Below are positions 16,531 to 26,815 of a DNA stretch of 64,000 bases, one piece after another. A program made the translations under genes and the position numbers. The notes below the pieces were generated by a model, which was not told the DNA's origin, did not search any database, and saw nothing but the letters and a program-made list of their open reading frames with translations. Source of the DNA: Flammeovirgaceae bacterium UBA7330 (GTDB taxonomy: Bacteria; Bacteroidota; Bacteroidia; Cytophagales; Cyclobacteriaceae); NCBI GenBank assembly GCA_002471275.1, contig DKPQ01000020.1, forward strand, positions 124,001-188,000. Direction: 5' to 3'. Each line of letters begins with the position of its first letter. Positions within the stretch are counted from its first letter, which is position 1.

Positions 16531-17680
16531 ATGAAAATCGATTACAGCACTCCAAATACACCATTCCCTACTTTTGGTTACTTTGGTCCAAAGTACTTCT
16601 GTGACAGAGAGGATGAGTTGCACGCACTTGACCTCGCTTTTCATGGTAACATCCCTATTCTTCTTACTGGAATCCGCAGGCTTGGAAAAACAGGCCTTCT
16701 GCATCACTTCCTCCATCACAGAAAGAAAAAAGAAGTGGGGATATTTGTAGACTTGCTCAATGTAGGAGACATGAGAGGACTGGTTGCCAAGTTATCCGAG
16801 GCAATTCTAAGAGCATTCCCAGAAGAGAAAAAATACAAAGCAATTTGGGAAACTACCCAGAAACTGAGGCCAACTATATCATTTGATGAATTTTCTGGTC
16901 TCCCGCAAGTGAGCCTGAGCTTGTCAAATGAGAAGGAAGCTGAAAGATCTTTTACTCATCTGCTGGATAGTCTTTCTTCTCGATCAGAGCAGCTTGTACT
17001 AATATTTGACGAATTTCAACAAGTAATCCACTTTGAAGATAGTCATGTTGAATCAGTCTTGAGGAGTGAGATGCAACAGCATCCGTCTATACATTATATT
17101 TTTTCAGGTAGCAAAACACACCTCCTGAGTCGAATTTTCCAGGATTCAACCAGACCTTTTTATGGAATGGTCCAAAGCATTTATCTTGAAAAACTAAATG
17201 CATCCGTCTATCAGAAGTTTATTGCCACTAAATTTTCCGAAGCTGGTAAATCAATCTCAAATGAGTTAATTAAGGAAATAATCAGTTGGACTGACGGTCA
17301 TACTTACTACACTCAGTACGTATGCGATCAACTTTTTTCAGGTTTCCAAAAAAAATGTAAATTCAAAAGACCTGACTGATACTCAGGAACAAATTATCCG
17401 TGGATTCACACATGACTATTTTCAAATAAAAGATCTACTCAGCTCCGGTCAATGGAATACTTTAGTGGCTGTGAGTATGGAAAATGATTTGGATCAGCCT
17501 TTTGCCCAAAAAATTGGCAGACAATATGGACTAGGAAATTCCAACGCTGTGAGAAAAGCACTGGATGTTTTGCTGGACAAACAGCTTATCCATCTCAAAT
17601 ATTCTACCGACGGTAAAAGAATTTACAAACCCTCAAACCCATTTCTGACAAATTGGATAAGAGGATTTGCTGGTAAATAA
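16531..17680 (+). pseudogene. AAA-family ATPase (ATPase_2 type), frameshifted at an A8 run
   Basis: An ATPase of the STAND-like ATPase_2 family, with a Walker A motif G-I-R-R-L-G-K-T-G near residue 47, Walker B L-V-L-I-F-D-E-F near residue 165, and a C-terminal winged-helix-like part. The first frame ends at 17379. The continuation (N-V-N-S-K-D-L-T, then a region with N-A-V-R-K-A-L-D-V-L) is in the next frame up to 17680. Deleting one A from the eight-A run at 17348-17355 joins them into about 383 residues, the usual family length. Such A8 runs also allow polymerase slippage, so some full-length product is possible. The cellular role of these ATPases is poorly known. Confidence 0.75.
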
Positions 17681-17746
17681 CAGGTATTTAGTCCACCAAT
17701 TTTATCATACTGTCTCCTATATTCAATTTCTCACTAAACTTGCTCC

Positions 17747-19096
17747 ATGAACTGGACACAGCTACTTTCAACCAAAAGATTTGGAGATAAGGAAGTAAAA
17801 CCTAACAGCGAAACACGAAGTCGGTTCGACCAGGACTTTGACCGTTTGATCTTTTCACACCCCTTTCGCAAACTTCAGGATAAGACCCAGGTCTTTCCAC
17901 TACCAGAGGATGATTTTGTTCATACCAGGCTAACGCATAGTCTGGAAGTTTCCAGTGTTGGTCGGTCGTTAGGCCGTGCTGCGGGTGAGTTTCTATTACA
18001 AAAACACCCGGCACTTTCGGAAGAGGGATTTACCATTCATGACTTTGGGAGCATCGTGGGCGCGGCTTGTCTGGCACATGACCTGGGCAACCCCCCATTC
18101 GGTCATTCAGGAGAATCCGCTATTTCCGCATTCTTCCTCAACCATCCGGACGGTCAGTTTTTCCAGCAACTGGTTTCAGAAAAAGAATGGGAAGATCTAA
18201 GCAATTTTGAAGGAAATGCGCAGGGGTTTCGCATCATGAATGACGAAAAGGAAGGAGGGCTTGCACTCACCTTTGCTACCCTGGGTGCTTTTACCAAGTA
18301 TCCAAAGACCTCCTCTGCACCTGCAGTGAAGGGTAGGAAAAGCCAGAAAAAGTACGGTGTGTATCGGTCAAATTTTGAGCAGTTTAAATTGATGGCCGCA
18401 GATATGGGGCTGGTAGCCGTGGGCGAGGAAGCCTGGTGCAGACACCCGCTTGCCTTCCTTGTGGAGGCAGCAGATGATATCTGCTATAACATCATAGACC
18501 TGGAAGATGGCTGCAGACTGGGACTTGTAAGTTTTGAAAAGACCAAGGAATTACTTGCGGCCATCATTGGAGAAAAATTCAATGAAGCCAAGTTGCTAAA
18601 AATTGAAGATCAAAATAATAAACTAGGTATGCTGCGAGCCCTGGCCATTGGCCAACTAATCGCTGAATGCGTTGAGGTGTTTAAAGCACACGAAAATGCC
18701 ATGCTGGATGCTGAATTTGATCAGGCCCTTACCGACATCATTCCCTCGGCAGGTGCCCTGAATAAGATCAGCGTACTATCCATCGACAAAATTTACAGGT
18801 CAAAACAAGTTCTTGAACGGGAAGCTGGTGGCTTTGAGGTAATAGAGCAGCTAATGAATGCCTTTGCTCAAGCAGTCTATTTCAATTTTTTTGAGAAAAC
18901 ACTGTTTAATCCACGACAACGATCCATTTATCTGCTTATGGATGCATCCATCCGACTTCGCCTGGAAAAGCCGGATTTATCAGTCTACGAAAGATTAATG
19001 ATCGTTTCTGACTTTATCGCATTGCTCACAGATTCCTATGCGATCAAGCTCTATAAAATCCTCAATGGATATTCCCTGCCTACTTCCAGAGGTTAA
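17747..19096 (+). CDS. dgt: dGTP triphosphohydrolase (dGTPase)
   Basis: A 449-residue HD-superfamily enzyme splitting dGTP to deoxyguanosine and tripolyphosphate. Visible signatures are the N-terminal R-S-x-F-D-Q-D-F-D-R-L-I-F-S-H-P-F-R-K-L, H-T-R-L-T-H-S-L-E-V with the first metal histidine, and A-H-D-L-G-N-P-P-F-G-H-S-G with the HD pair. A near-consensus -7 element (TAAACTTG) ends a few bases before the ATG. It is a single gene after the decayed ATPase. Confidence 0.93.
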   Translation: MNWTQLLSTKRFGDKEVKPNSETRSRFDQDFDRLIFSHPFRKLQDKTQVFPLPEDDFVHTRLTHSLEVSSVGRSLGRAAGEFLLQKHPALSEEGFTIHDFGSIVGAACLAHDLGNPPFGHSGESAISAFFLNHPDGQFFQQLVSEKEWEDLSNFEGNAQGFRIMNDEKEGGLALTFATLGAFTKYPKTSSAPAVKGRKSQKKYGVYRSNFEQFKLMAADMGLVAVGEEAWCRHPLAFLVEAADDICYNIIDLEDGCRLGLVSFEKTKELLAAIIGEKFNEAKLLKIEDQNNKLGMLRALAIGQLIAECVEVFKAHENAMLDAEFDQALTDIIPSAGALNKISVLSIDKIYRSKQVLEREAGGFEVIEQLMNAFAQAVYFNFFEKTLFNPRQRSIYLLMDASIRLRLEKPDLSVYERLMIVSDFIALLTDSYAIKLYKILNGYSLPTSRG

Positions 19097-19154
19097 AATT
19101 GTGAATAAGTTTGAGTGATTTCGTTTTTATGTAGCCTCTATCTGTTTTAAATAT

Positions 19155-19162
19155 TACATTTG
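19155..19162 (+). promoter_or_regulatory. -7 element upstream of the MMPL transporter operon
   Basis: TACATTTG matches TAnnTTTG and lies 14 bases before the ATG at 19177, which would give a leader of about 10 bases. No TTTG is found at the proper upstream distance, so confidence is limited. Confidence 0.5.
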
Positions 19163-19176
19163 CACCTCTTTTCCGA

Positions 19177-21582
19177 ATGTGGACCAAAATCGCAAATATT
19201 ATTTTAAAATACAGGATTACCCTAATGGTAATATTAGGGATCATCACTGTGTTTATGGCCTACAAAGCGCAGGACATCGAGTGGTCCTACGATATGGCCA
19301 ATATTGTACCCGAAGACGATTCTGAGCAACAGTTCTTCCGGCAGTTTAAAGAAACCTTTGGTGAAGATGGCAACATCATGGCTATCGGAGTCCTTGATAC
19401 TTCAGTATACAAGGTGGATAACTTCCGAAAACTTCAATTTTTAACCAGGGAACTCAGCAGCATCAAGGGTGTAAACAATGTTTTGGGACTCCCTAATCTC
19501 AAAACGCTTGAGAAAAACACCGCCGAGAGGCGCTTTGACCTCGTTCCGGCTTTTCCTGAAATCCCTCAGGACCAGGACTCTCTGGACCTGATGCTGGACA
19601 ATGTAAGAAAATTAAAGTTTTATTCAGGGCAGCTGATCAATGAGGAAAACGGGGCTACACTTATCCTTGTCACTGTAGATAAAGAGGTCCTCAATTCTGA
19701 TCGTCGTGATATCATGATAAACGATATCATGATGACGGGGAAACAATTTTCTGAGGCTACAGGAATTGAAGTCTATTTTGCCGGGCTCCCTTACGTTCGA
19801 TCTGTCAACACCATCAAGATCAAACAGGAGCTGAACAAATTTTTACTTATCTCAGTCGTCATTACGGGTCTGATCCTGTTTGGGTTCTTCCGGTCACTCA
19901 AAGCCGTGATATTCCCTTTGATCATCATTGGTGTGATCGTGATCTGGGTATTGGGAACACTGGCCATCCTGCAGTATAAAATCACACTGCTCACGGGATT
20001 GATCCCTTCGATTATTGTGGTCATTGGGATACCGAACTCGGTATACATGCTCAATAAGTATCACCGGGAATATGCCATCCATGGTGATCAGCGTAAAGCA
20101 TTGGAGACAATCATCCGCAATATCGGGATTGTCACATTTATGACCAACTTCACTACAGCGGTTGGTTTCCTCGTTCTGATGTTTACAGGCATCACCATCC
20201 TGATGGAGTTTGGTATTGTGGCAGGAGTCAATATCATGTGTACATTTATTGTGAGCCTTATCCTGATCCCTTCCGTGTTCTCCTTCTTCAAGCCACCAAG
20301 CACAAGACATTTGAAGCATCTGGACTTCAAGATTCTTTCTTTGATACTTGAATTCCTTGATTACATCGTTCACAGACATCGGAAACTGATCTTTGCGACG
20401 ACTATTGTTATCGTCGTTGCCTCAGTCGCAGGAATGCTTACCATTAAGTCGATCAGCTACATGGTGGATGATCTGCCTGAGGATAGCCCATTGAAAAAGG
20501 AATTGGCCTTTTTTGAAGATAATTTCAGCGGAGTATTGCCTCTGGAAGTCGTAGTGGATACAGGCAACAAGCGTGGCGTTCAAAGACTGGATAATCTTCG
20601 AAAGATCGATGAGTTGGAGACCTTCTTCAAAGATTCTATTGACATGATATCCCAACCGGTTTCGGTGGTAAGTTTTATAAAAGCTGCCAAGCAGGCTTAT
20701 TACAACCAGAGTCCGGCATATTATGAGCTTCCGAATAGTAGGGAGACGGCATTCATCCTCAGATATCTTGATCAAAGTGGAAACATGGAAGGTGTGTCTA
20801 AAAACTTTGTCGACTCCACCGGACAATATATCAGGGTTTCCTTAAAAATGCCTGATGTGGGGAGTAACGTCATGGATTCGCTGGTCACTGAAGTTATCCG
20901 TCCAAAAATTAAAGAGATAGTCGGCGATTCCAAGATCTCTGTGACCCTGACAGGAACCGTTTTGATGTTTATCAAAGGGAACAAATACCTGATTGAGAAT
21001 CTATTCACCTCCATGGTATTGGCATTTCTGATCATCGCAGCCATTATGGGACTGCTATTCAGAAACTTCCTGATGATCGTTATTTCATTGGTTCCTAATA
21101 TTATCCCGCTGGTGATCACTGCAGGTATCATGGGTTACTTTGGTATCCCACTTAAACCGAGTACAGCGCTCATCTTCAGTATCGCTTTCGGTATCTCTGT
21201 TGATAATTCCATTCACTACCTGGCCAAGTACAGACAGGAACTGCGGGCAAGCAAAGGTGTAGTATCTATTGCTGTCACGAAGAGCCTTAAAGAAACCGGG
21301 GCCAGTATGATCTACACATCGATCATTTTATTCTGTGGATTCGTCATCTTCACCGCTTCGGAATTTGGGGGAACCATCGCGCTGGGAAAACTTACATCAC
21401 TCACATTATTATTTGCCATGATGGCAAACCTGATTGTGCTTCCTGCACTGCTCCTGGAGTTTGATACTGGAAAATTCAACAAAAAGGGTATTGATCTGAA
21501 AGACGACTACCCTGAGATGATCGAGGGAGACATAGACGAGCTTCCAAAAAAGAATTCATCAAAGAAAGAGAAGAAGAAATAG
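19177..21582 (+). CDS. MMPL/RND-superfamily transporter
   Basis: An 801-residue inner-membrane protein of the RND superfamily, MMPL type. One membrane helix at the N-terminus is followed by a large periplasmic domain, five helices (about residues 215-390), a second periplasmic domain after another anchor helix, then five C-terminal helices containing G-I-S-V-D-N-S-I-H-Y and a lysine-rich cytosolic tail. The duplicated architecture is complete. Substrates of Bacteroidota members are unknown; lipids or hydrophobic compounds are likely from the family. It is followed after four bases by ileS, so it may be cotranscribed with ileS and lspA. Confidence 0.88.
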   Translation: MWTKIANIILKYRITLMVILGIITVFMAYKAQDIEWSYDMANIVPEDDSEQQFFRQFKETFGEDGNIMAIGVLDTSVYKVDNFRKLQFLTRELSSIKGVNNVLGLPNLKTLEKNTAERRFDLVPAFPEIPQDQDSLDLMLDNVRKLKFYSGQLINEENGATLILVTVDKEVLNSDRRDIMINDIMMTGKQFSEATGIEVYFAGLPYVRSVNTIKIKQELNKFLLISVVITGLILFGFFRSLKAVIFPLIIIGVIVIWVLGTLAILQYKITLLTGLIPSIIVVIGIPNSVYMLNKYHREYAIHGDQRKALETIIRNIGIVTFMTNFTTAVGFLVLMFTGITILMEFGIVAGVNIMCTFIVSLILIPSVFSFFKPPSTRHLKHLDFKILSLILEFLDYIVHRHRKLIFATTIVIVVASVAGMLTIKSISYMVDDLPEDSPLKKELAFFEDNFSGVLPLEVVVDTGNKRGVQRLDNLRKIDELETFFKDSIDMISQPVSVVSFIKAAKQAYYNQSPAYYELPNSRETAFILRYLDQSGNMEGVSKNFVDSTGQYIRVSLKMPDVGSNVMDSLVTEVIRPKIKEIVGDSKISVTLTGTVLMFIKGNKYLIENLFTSMVLAFLIIAAIMGLLFRNFLMIVISLVPNIIPLVITAGIMGYFGIPLKPSTALIFSIAFGISVDNSIHYLAKYRQELRASKGVVSIAVTKSLKETGASMIYTSIILFCGFVIFTASEFGGTIALGKLTSLTLLFAMMANLIVLPALLLEFDTGKFNKKGIDLKDDYPEMIEGDIDELPKKNSSKKEKKK

Positions 21583-21586
21583 GACC

Positions 21587-24500
21587 GTGGCAACAAAATA
21601 TCCTGAATACAAACAAGTTTCCTATCCTAACCTTGCTACCGACCTCTTAAAGAAGTGGGAGGAAGGAAAGATATTTGACAAATCCGTCAGCAGTCGGGAA
21701 AATGCAGAAACCTTCACTTTTTATGAAGGCCCACCCTCAGCCAATGGTACTCCGGGTATTCACCACGTCATGGCCAGGGCCATCAAGGACATTTTTTGTC
21801 GGTACAAAACACTCAAAGGCTATCAGGTCAAGCGTAAGGGAGGATGGGATACCCATGGTTTGCCTGTAGAGCTTCAGGTAGAAAAAGAGCTGGGGATCAA
21901 GAAAGATGATATAGGGGTGAAGATCTCCGTTGAAGAATACAACCAGCGATGTAAGGAAGCTGTGATGAAATACAAAGGCGAGTGGGACGATCTCACAAGG
22001 AAAATCGGCTATTGGGTTGACCTTGATGATCCGTATATCACCTTCGAGCGTGATTACATGGAGTCCCTCTGGTACCTGCTTAAGAAACTTTTCGATAAAG
22101 GGTTATTATACAAAGGGTATACAATCCAGCCCTATTCACCTGCAGCAGGAACAGGCCTAAGCTCGCACGAGCTTAACCAGCCAGGCACATATCGGGATGT
22201 AAAAGATACTTCGATCGTTGCACAGTTCAAAGTGAAGAAAAATGATCGATCTGCGTTCTTGTTTGAATCAGACAACGAAGATGTAAGAATCCTGGCATGG
22301 ACCACCACCCCATGGACCCTACCCTCTAACTGTGCCCTGGCTATCGGAGAAAAAATTCAGTATGTAAAGGTCAAAACCTTTAACCAGTACACCTATCAGC
22401 CTGTCAGTGTAGTGCTGGCCAAAGATCTTGTGGGAAGTCACTTCTCGGCTAAGGCCAAAGACCTACAGCTAAGCGACTACAAAGAAGGTGACAAGATCAT
22501 CCCATACAAAATCACCCAGGAGTTTACAGGAAAAGACATCCTTGAGGTTCGATATGAGCAGCTGATGCCGTATGTGACCAATGATGACCTGGAAAAAAAT
22601 GCCTTCCGAGTCATTGCGGGAGATTTTGTTTCTACGGAAGATGGTACCGGGGTAGTACATACAGCCTCCGTATTCGGTGCCGATGACTTTAGAGTAGCCC
22701 AGCAAAATGGTGTGCCTGCTGTATTGATCACAAACGAACAGGGAGAACAGGTTCCCCTTGTCAACAAAAAAGGTCAGTTTGTAGATGCAGTTACAGACTT
22801 TGCTGGTCGTTTCGTCAAGGAAGAGTACTATGATGATGAAACACTCTCTGATCCGGACTTTAAGCCTACTGATGTTCTGATAGCTATCAAGCTAAAGGAA
22901 GATAACAAGGCCTTCCGGGTAGAGAAATATGAGCACAGCTACCCACACTGCTGGAGAACTGACAAGCCTGTATTGTACTACCCCCTTGATTCCTGGTTTA
23001 TCAAAACCACAGCACTCAAAGACCGGCTGGTTGAACTGAACAATACCATCAATTGGAAACCTGCTGCCACGGGAACAGGACGATTTGGTAACTGGCTGGA
23101 GAATCTGGTTGACTGGAACCTAAGTCGTTCACGATTCTGGGGGACACCCCTGCCTATTTGGGTGACCAAAGACAAGAAAGAATTAAAATGCATTGGTAGT
23201 CTTGATGAGCTGAGAACAGAAGTAAATAAATCTGTTGAAGCTGGCTTTATGAAGGAAGGCATCAGCGATGACTTTGACCTGCACCGACCATATGTTGATG
23301 ATATTATTCTGGTAAGTGATTCCGGCCAGGCCATGTATCGTGAGCCCGATTTGATTGATGTCTGGTTCGACTCCGGAGCGATGCCGTATGCCCAGTGGCA
23401 TTATCCATTTGAAAACAAAGATATTTTTGATGCCAACTATCCTGCTGACTTTATCGCTGAAGGCGTAGATCAGACCCGAGGTTGGTTCTTTACCTTACAT
23501 GCCATCGCAGTGCTCCTTTTCGACCAGGTAGCTTTCAAAAATGTGATGGCAAATGGGCTGGTGTTGGACAAAAATGGCAATAAGATGTCCAAAAGGCTGG
23601 GCAATGCTATCAATCCATTTGAAACCATTGAAAAATATGGTCCGGATGCCACCCGTTGGTACATGATCGCTAATGCCAACCCATGGGACAACCTGAAATT
23701 TGATCTCGAAGGGGTAGCCGAAGTACAAAGAAAGTTTTTTGGAACACTTACCAATACCTATTCATTCTTTGCACTTTATGTCAACCTGGATGGGTTTACC
23801 ATAGATCCTAAAAATACGATCCCAGTAGAGAAACGACCACGTTTCGACCGCTGGATCATGTCAGAATTGCAGGAGTTGATCCAAAAGGTAGATGCCAATT
23901 ACGAAAACTACGAGCCTACCCAGGCTGCCAGGGCCATCCAGGATTTTGTGAATGACCAGCTGTCTAACTGGTACATCAGGCTGTCAAGGAAACGGTTCTG
24001 GATGAGTGAGATGAATGCGGATAAGCAGGCAGCTTATGAGACGCTCTACGAATGCTTGTTTGCAGTATCGCAGTTGATGAGCCCTATCGCTCCATTCTAT
24101 GCAGATTGGCTCTACCAAAACCTGGTTCAGCCAATGAGTGACGAAAGTATGCCCGAAAGTGTACACCTCACGGATTTTCGTTCAGCCGATGAAAGTCTGA
24201 TCGACCGGTCGCTGAGTGACAGTATGCACATCGCACAGTCCATCTCCTCACTGGTGCATTCCCTGCGCAAGAAAGAAAAGATCAAGGTAAGACAACCCTT
24301 GCAGAAGATCCTTGTTCCGGTCCTGAGTGAAAAAGAAAAGCAGACCATCCTGGACGTGGAGGCGCTGATCAAGACAGAAATTAACGTCAAAGACATAGAA
24401 TTGATTGACGATACCAGCGGTATCCTGGTGAAAAAGATTAAACCAAATTTCAGGAAACTGGGTCAGACTTACGGACCCAAAATGAAATCACTGACACCGC

Positions 24501-24955
24501 TCATCAATGGATTGGACCAGGATGCTATCCGCGACTTTGAACAAAAGGGTGCTTATACACTGCCTCTTGATGGTGAAGACATCACTTTGAGTCTTGAAGA
24601 GGTAGAGATCACCTCTGAGGACATCCCTGGCTGGCTGGTTGCGTCAGAAGGAGGCTTAACAGTAGCACTGGACATTACTTTGACAGATGACCTGAAAAAA
24701 GAAGGAATCAGCAGAGATATTGTGAATCGGGTGCAAAACCTCAGAAAAGATCAGGGGATGGAAGTACAGGACAAGATCTCTATCCAATATTTTTCCGGAG
24801 ATGAAATCACTAAGCAGGCAATAGAAAAATTCAAAGAATACATCCAAAAGGAAACCCAAGCCCTCAAACTGGAGTATAAAAATGAATTGAGCAATGGAAC
24901 AGAGCTGGATATTGACGGGGTTCCAATCACGATTGCAATAGACGTACTAAAATGA
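21587..24955 (+). CDS. ileS: Isoleucine--tRNA ligase (long, eukaryote-like form)
   Basis: A 1122-residue class I synthetase. The HIGH-type motif is P-P-S-A-N-G-T-P-G-I-H-H near residue 48, the editing domain contains W-T-T-T-P-W-T-L-P-S-N, and K-M-S-K-R is near residue 665. Length and the P-G-I-H-H variant match the eukaryote-like group of bacterial IleRS, whose members often tolerate mupirocin; that phenotype is inferred only. The start is GTG at 21587. It overlaps lspA by four bases (ATGA). Confidence 0.96.
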   Translation: MATKYPEYKQVSYPNLATDLLKKWEEGKIFDKSVSSRENAETFTFYEGPPSANGTPGIHHVMARAIKDIFCRYKTLKGYQVKRKGGWDTHGLPVELQVEKELGIKKDDIGVKISVEEYNQRCKEAVMKYKGEWDDLTRKIGYWVDLDDPYITFERDYMESLWYLLKKLFDKGLLYKGYTIQPYSPAAGTGLSSHELNQPGTYRDVKDTSIVAQFKVKKNDRSAFLFESDNEDVRILAWTTTPWTLPSNCALAIGEKIQYVKVKTFNQYTYQPVSVVLAKDLVGSHFSAKAKDLQLSDYKEGDKIIPYKITQEFTGKDILEVRYEQLMPYVTNDDLEKNAFRVIAGDFVSTEDGTGVVHTASVFGADDFRVAQQNGVPAVLITNEQGEQVPLVNKKGQFVDAVTDFAGRFVKEEYYDDETLSDPDFKPTDVLIAIKLKEDNKAFRVEKYEHSYPHCWRTDKPVLYYPLDSWFIKTTALKDRLVELNNTINWKPAATGTGRFGNWLENLVDWNLSRSRFWGTPLPIWVTKDKKELKCIGSLDELRTEVNKSVEAGFMKEGISDDFDLHRPYVDDIILVSDSGQAMYREPDLIDVWFDSGAMPYAQWHYPFENKDIFDANYPADFIAEGVDQTRGWFFTLHAIAVLLFDQVAFKNVMANGLVLDKNGNKMSKRLGNAINPFETIEKYGPDATRWYMIANANPWDNLKFDLEGVAEVQRKFFGTLTNTYSFFALYVNLDGFTIDPKNTIPVEKRPRFDRWIMSELQELIQKVDANYENYEPTQAARAIQDFVNDQLSNWYIRLSRKRFWMSEMNADKQAAYETLYECLFAVSQLMSPIAPFYADWLYQNLVQPMSDESMPESVHLTDFRSADESLIDRSLSDSMHIAQSISSLVHSLRKKEKIKVRQPLQKILVPVLSEKEKQTILDVEALIKTEINVKDIELIDDTSGILVKKIKPNFRKLGQTYGPKMKSLTPLINGLDQDAIRDFEQKGAYTLPLDGEDITLSLEEVEITSEDIPGWLVASEGGLTVALDITLTDDLKKEGISRDIVNRVQNLRKDQGMEVQDKISIQYFSGDEITKQAIEKFKEYIQKETQALKLEYKNELSNGTELDIDGVPITIAIDVLK

Positions 24956-25596
24956 CAGCAAAGAAAACACCTCACGTATTATACTTTTTTGGCATCAGCT
25001 TTTTTGTTATCCTGCTGGATCAGGTGGTAAAGTTGTTGGTCCATTTTAATATGGAAATGGGAGTTAAAGGACAGATCCAGATCTTTGGTAATTTCTTTAA
25101 ACTTCACTATCTGACCAACCCCGGGATGGCTTTCGGTATGGAGATGCCATTTGAAAATAGTAAGATCATCCTGACAGTTTTCAGACTCATTGCCATGATC
25201 GCTATTGGATATTACCTTTATAAGCTTTACATCAGTCAATCTCCGAAAGGGTTACTTATTTGTGTAGCGATGATACTGGGAGGAGCCATTGGAAATGTAC
25301 TGGATAGTATTTTCTTTGGTGTATACCTTGACAATGCTCCGTATGATGCTCCTACGCCCTGGTTTCACGGGCAGGTAGTAGACATGTTCTATATCGATAT
25401 CTGGGAAGGACGAGTTGCGGATTGGGTGCCGATATTTGGGGGTGATTACATGGCCCTTTGGCCGGTGTTCAATGTAGCTGATGCCTCCATTTTCCTGGGT
25501 ATCACTTTTATCCTGATTTTCCAGAAAAAATTCTTTCACAAAGAAGAAGAGTCAGAAGTCACTGTAGCTGCCGGTGAGTCTGGTAAGGAAGACTAG
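24952..25596 (+). CDS. lspA: Lipoprotein signal peptidase II
   Basis: A 214-residue inner-membrane aspartic protease that removes lipoprotein signal peptides. There are four membrane segments, the first containing V-I-L-L-D-Q-V-V-K. The catalytic aspartates lie in G-G-A-I-G-N-V-L-D and F-N-V-A-D-A-S-I. The protein is longer than the usual 160 residues because of an extra periplasmic loop before the second aspartate and a charged tail; such an insert is common in this phylum. It is coupled to ileS by a four-base overlap. Confidence 0.94.
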   Translation: MTAKKTPHVLYFFGISFFVILLDQVVKLLVHFNMEMGVKGQIQIFGNFFKLHYLTNPGMAFGMEMPFENSKIILTVFRLIAMIAIGYYLYKLYISQSPKGLLICVAMILGGAIGNVLDSIFFGVYLDNAPYDAPTPWFHGQVVDMFYIDIWEGRVADWVPIFGGDYMALWPVFNVADASIFLGITFILIFQKKFFHKEEESEVTVAAGESGKED

Positions 25597-25768
25597 AAAA
25601 TTCTCAAATAGAATTCAATCCTTATCTGATTATTTCTTAAATAGTGGTTATATAAAAATTACTGCCCATTTGTTAGGCAGACAAACTACAGGATGACAAA
25701 TTAACAGCAGGATAATTTGAAATTTTCTTTATAACTCAATTATTAATATTTAATAAGGAACATAATAA

Positions 25769-25826
25769 TTAACCCTGAATAGCTGCTCCCCATTTAAGGG
25801 AGCTGTCCAAAGGACTGAGGGGTTAA
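25769..25826. repeat. Cloverleaf-like palindromic intergenic element
   Basis: A 58-base element in the 308-base gap after lspA. TTAACCC (25769-25775) pairs with GGGTTAA (25820-25826) as an outer stem. Inside are two hairpins, GCTCCC/GGGAGC (25785-25790 and 25798-25803) and GTCC-AAA-GGAC (25805-25815). The fold resembles REP-like or small palindromic repeats found in many copies in some genomes. No other copy is visible in this window. The rest of the gap is AT-rich and I see no gene in it. Confidence 0.55.
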
Positions 25827-25878
25827 ACCTGCTTCTAATTTCTTCAAGAAAATTTCTATCTACCGGGAAGACATTTGA

Positions 25879-25886
25879 TAGCTTTG
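25879..25886 (+). promoter_or_regulatory. -7 element of the DMT transporter gene
   Basis: TAGCTTTG matches TAnnTTTG and lies 18 bases before the TTG start at 25905. The -33 position is weak (TTTC, spacing 22). Confidence 0.5.
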
Positions 25887-25904
25887 TGAGCTAATTAATA
25901 TCTC

Positions 25905-26810
25905 TTGTCCAATAAAGCCTTCTCTATATTCCTGGGCATTTTAGGTGTCCTTATGTTCTCCAGCAAGGCGGTCATGGTCAAGCTTGCCTATCAATTCGAA
26001 GTAGATACCATTACCCTTCTTTTGCTTAGGATGCTGTTTTCCCTCCCATTTTATCTGGGGGTAATTGTCTGGCATCGATTGAAAACCAACCGGAGTACAG
26101 AGTCAAAAAAACCTTCCTTAGCCGGGAAAGATTATGGTTATCTCATCCTCTTTGGCTTTTTAGGCTATTACCTGGCCAGCTATTTTGATTTCCTTGGGCT
26201 GAACTACATCAAAGCAGGGCTGGAACGCATCATTTTATTTTTATACCCTACATTGGTCCTCCTCATCTCGTGGATTGCACTTGGTCAAAAAATCTCCAGG
26301 CAACAACTCCTCGGGGTGATCATCACTTACCTGGGTGTGGTGGGTATTTTTGCTGCTGAGTTGAACCTTTCGGTACAGGAAAATGTCTGGCTGGGTGGTA
26401 TCCTGATTTTTCTAAGTGCCCTTACTTATGGGAGTTACATTGTTGGGTCCGGTTGGTTGATTCCCAAATTTGGTGCCACGTTATTTACCTCGTATGCCAT
26501 GGTGGTTTCCTGCATCTGTGTGATACTCCACTACCTTATCACCACAGACACTCCGCTTTTTGAATTGGCCAGTGAAGTCTATGTGATAGGGTTGTTGATG
26601 GCCGTTTTTGCCACGGTGATCCCCTCTTATCTGATCTCCTATTCTATCAAAGGATTGGGAGCAAGCAACTTTTCTATTCTGGGGAGCCTGGGTCCGGTAT
26701 CAACTATCGTGCTCGCGTGGATCTTTTTGGATGAGACCATGACCTGGTTTCAACTGGTAGGTGCAGTTGTCGTGATCAGCGGCATATACGTGGCAGAGAG
26801 AAAATGGTAG
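25905..26810 (+). CDS. DMT-superfamily (EamA) transporter
   Basis: A 301-residue inner-membrane protein with ten predicted helices arranged as two EamA repeats of five. Typical signatures are F-L-G-Y-Y-L-A-S-Y-F-D-F-x-G-L at the end of helix 3 and S-I-L-G-S-L-G-P-V in the second half. It probably exports or exchanges small metabolites; the substrate is not predictable. The start is the TTG at 25905, which gives a complete first helix; the next in-frame ATG would cut that helix. Confidence 0.85.
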   Translation: MSNKAFSIFLGILGVLMFSSKAVMVKLAYQFEVDTITLLLLRMLFSLPFYLGVIVWHRLKTNRSTESKKPSLAGKDYGYLILFGFLGYYLASYFDFLGLNYIKAGLERIILFLYPTLVLLISWIALGQKISRQQLLGVIITYLGVVGIFAAELNLSVQENVWLGGILIFLSALTYGSYIVGSGWLIPKFGATLFTSYAMVVSCICVILHYLITTDTPLFELASEVYVIGLLMAVFATVIPSYLISYSIKGLGASNFSILGSLGPVSTIVLAWIFLDETMTWFQLVGAVVVISGIYVAERKW

Positions 26811-26815
26811 CACCA

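Noticed and set aside
19894..20379. Minus-strand open frame of 161 residues, rich in D, H and N
   Set aside because: It is antisense to the MMPL transporter; the odd composition reflects antisense of membrane-helix codons.
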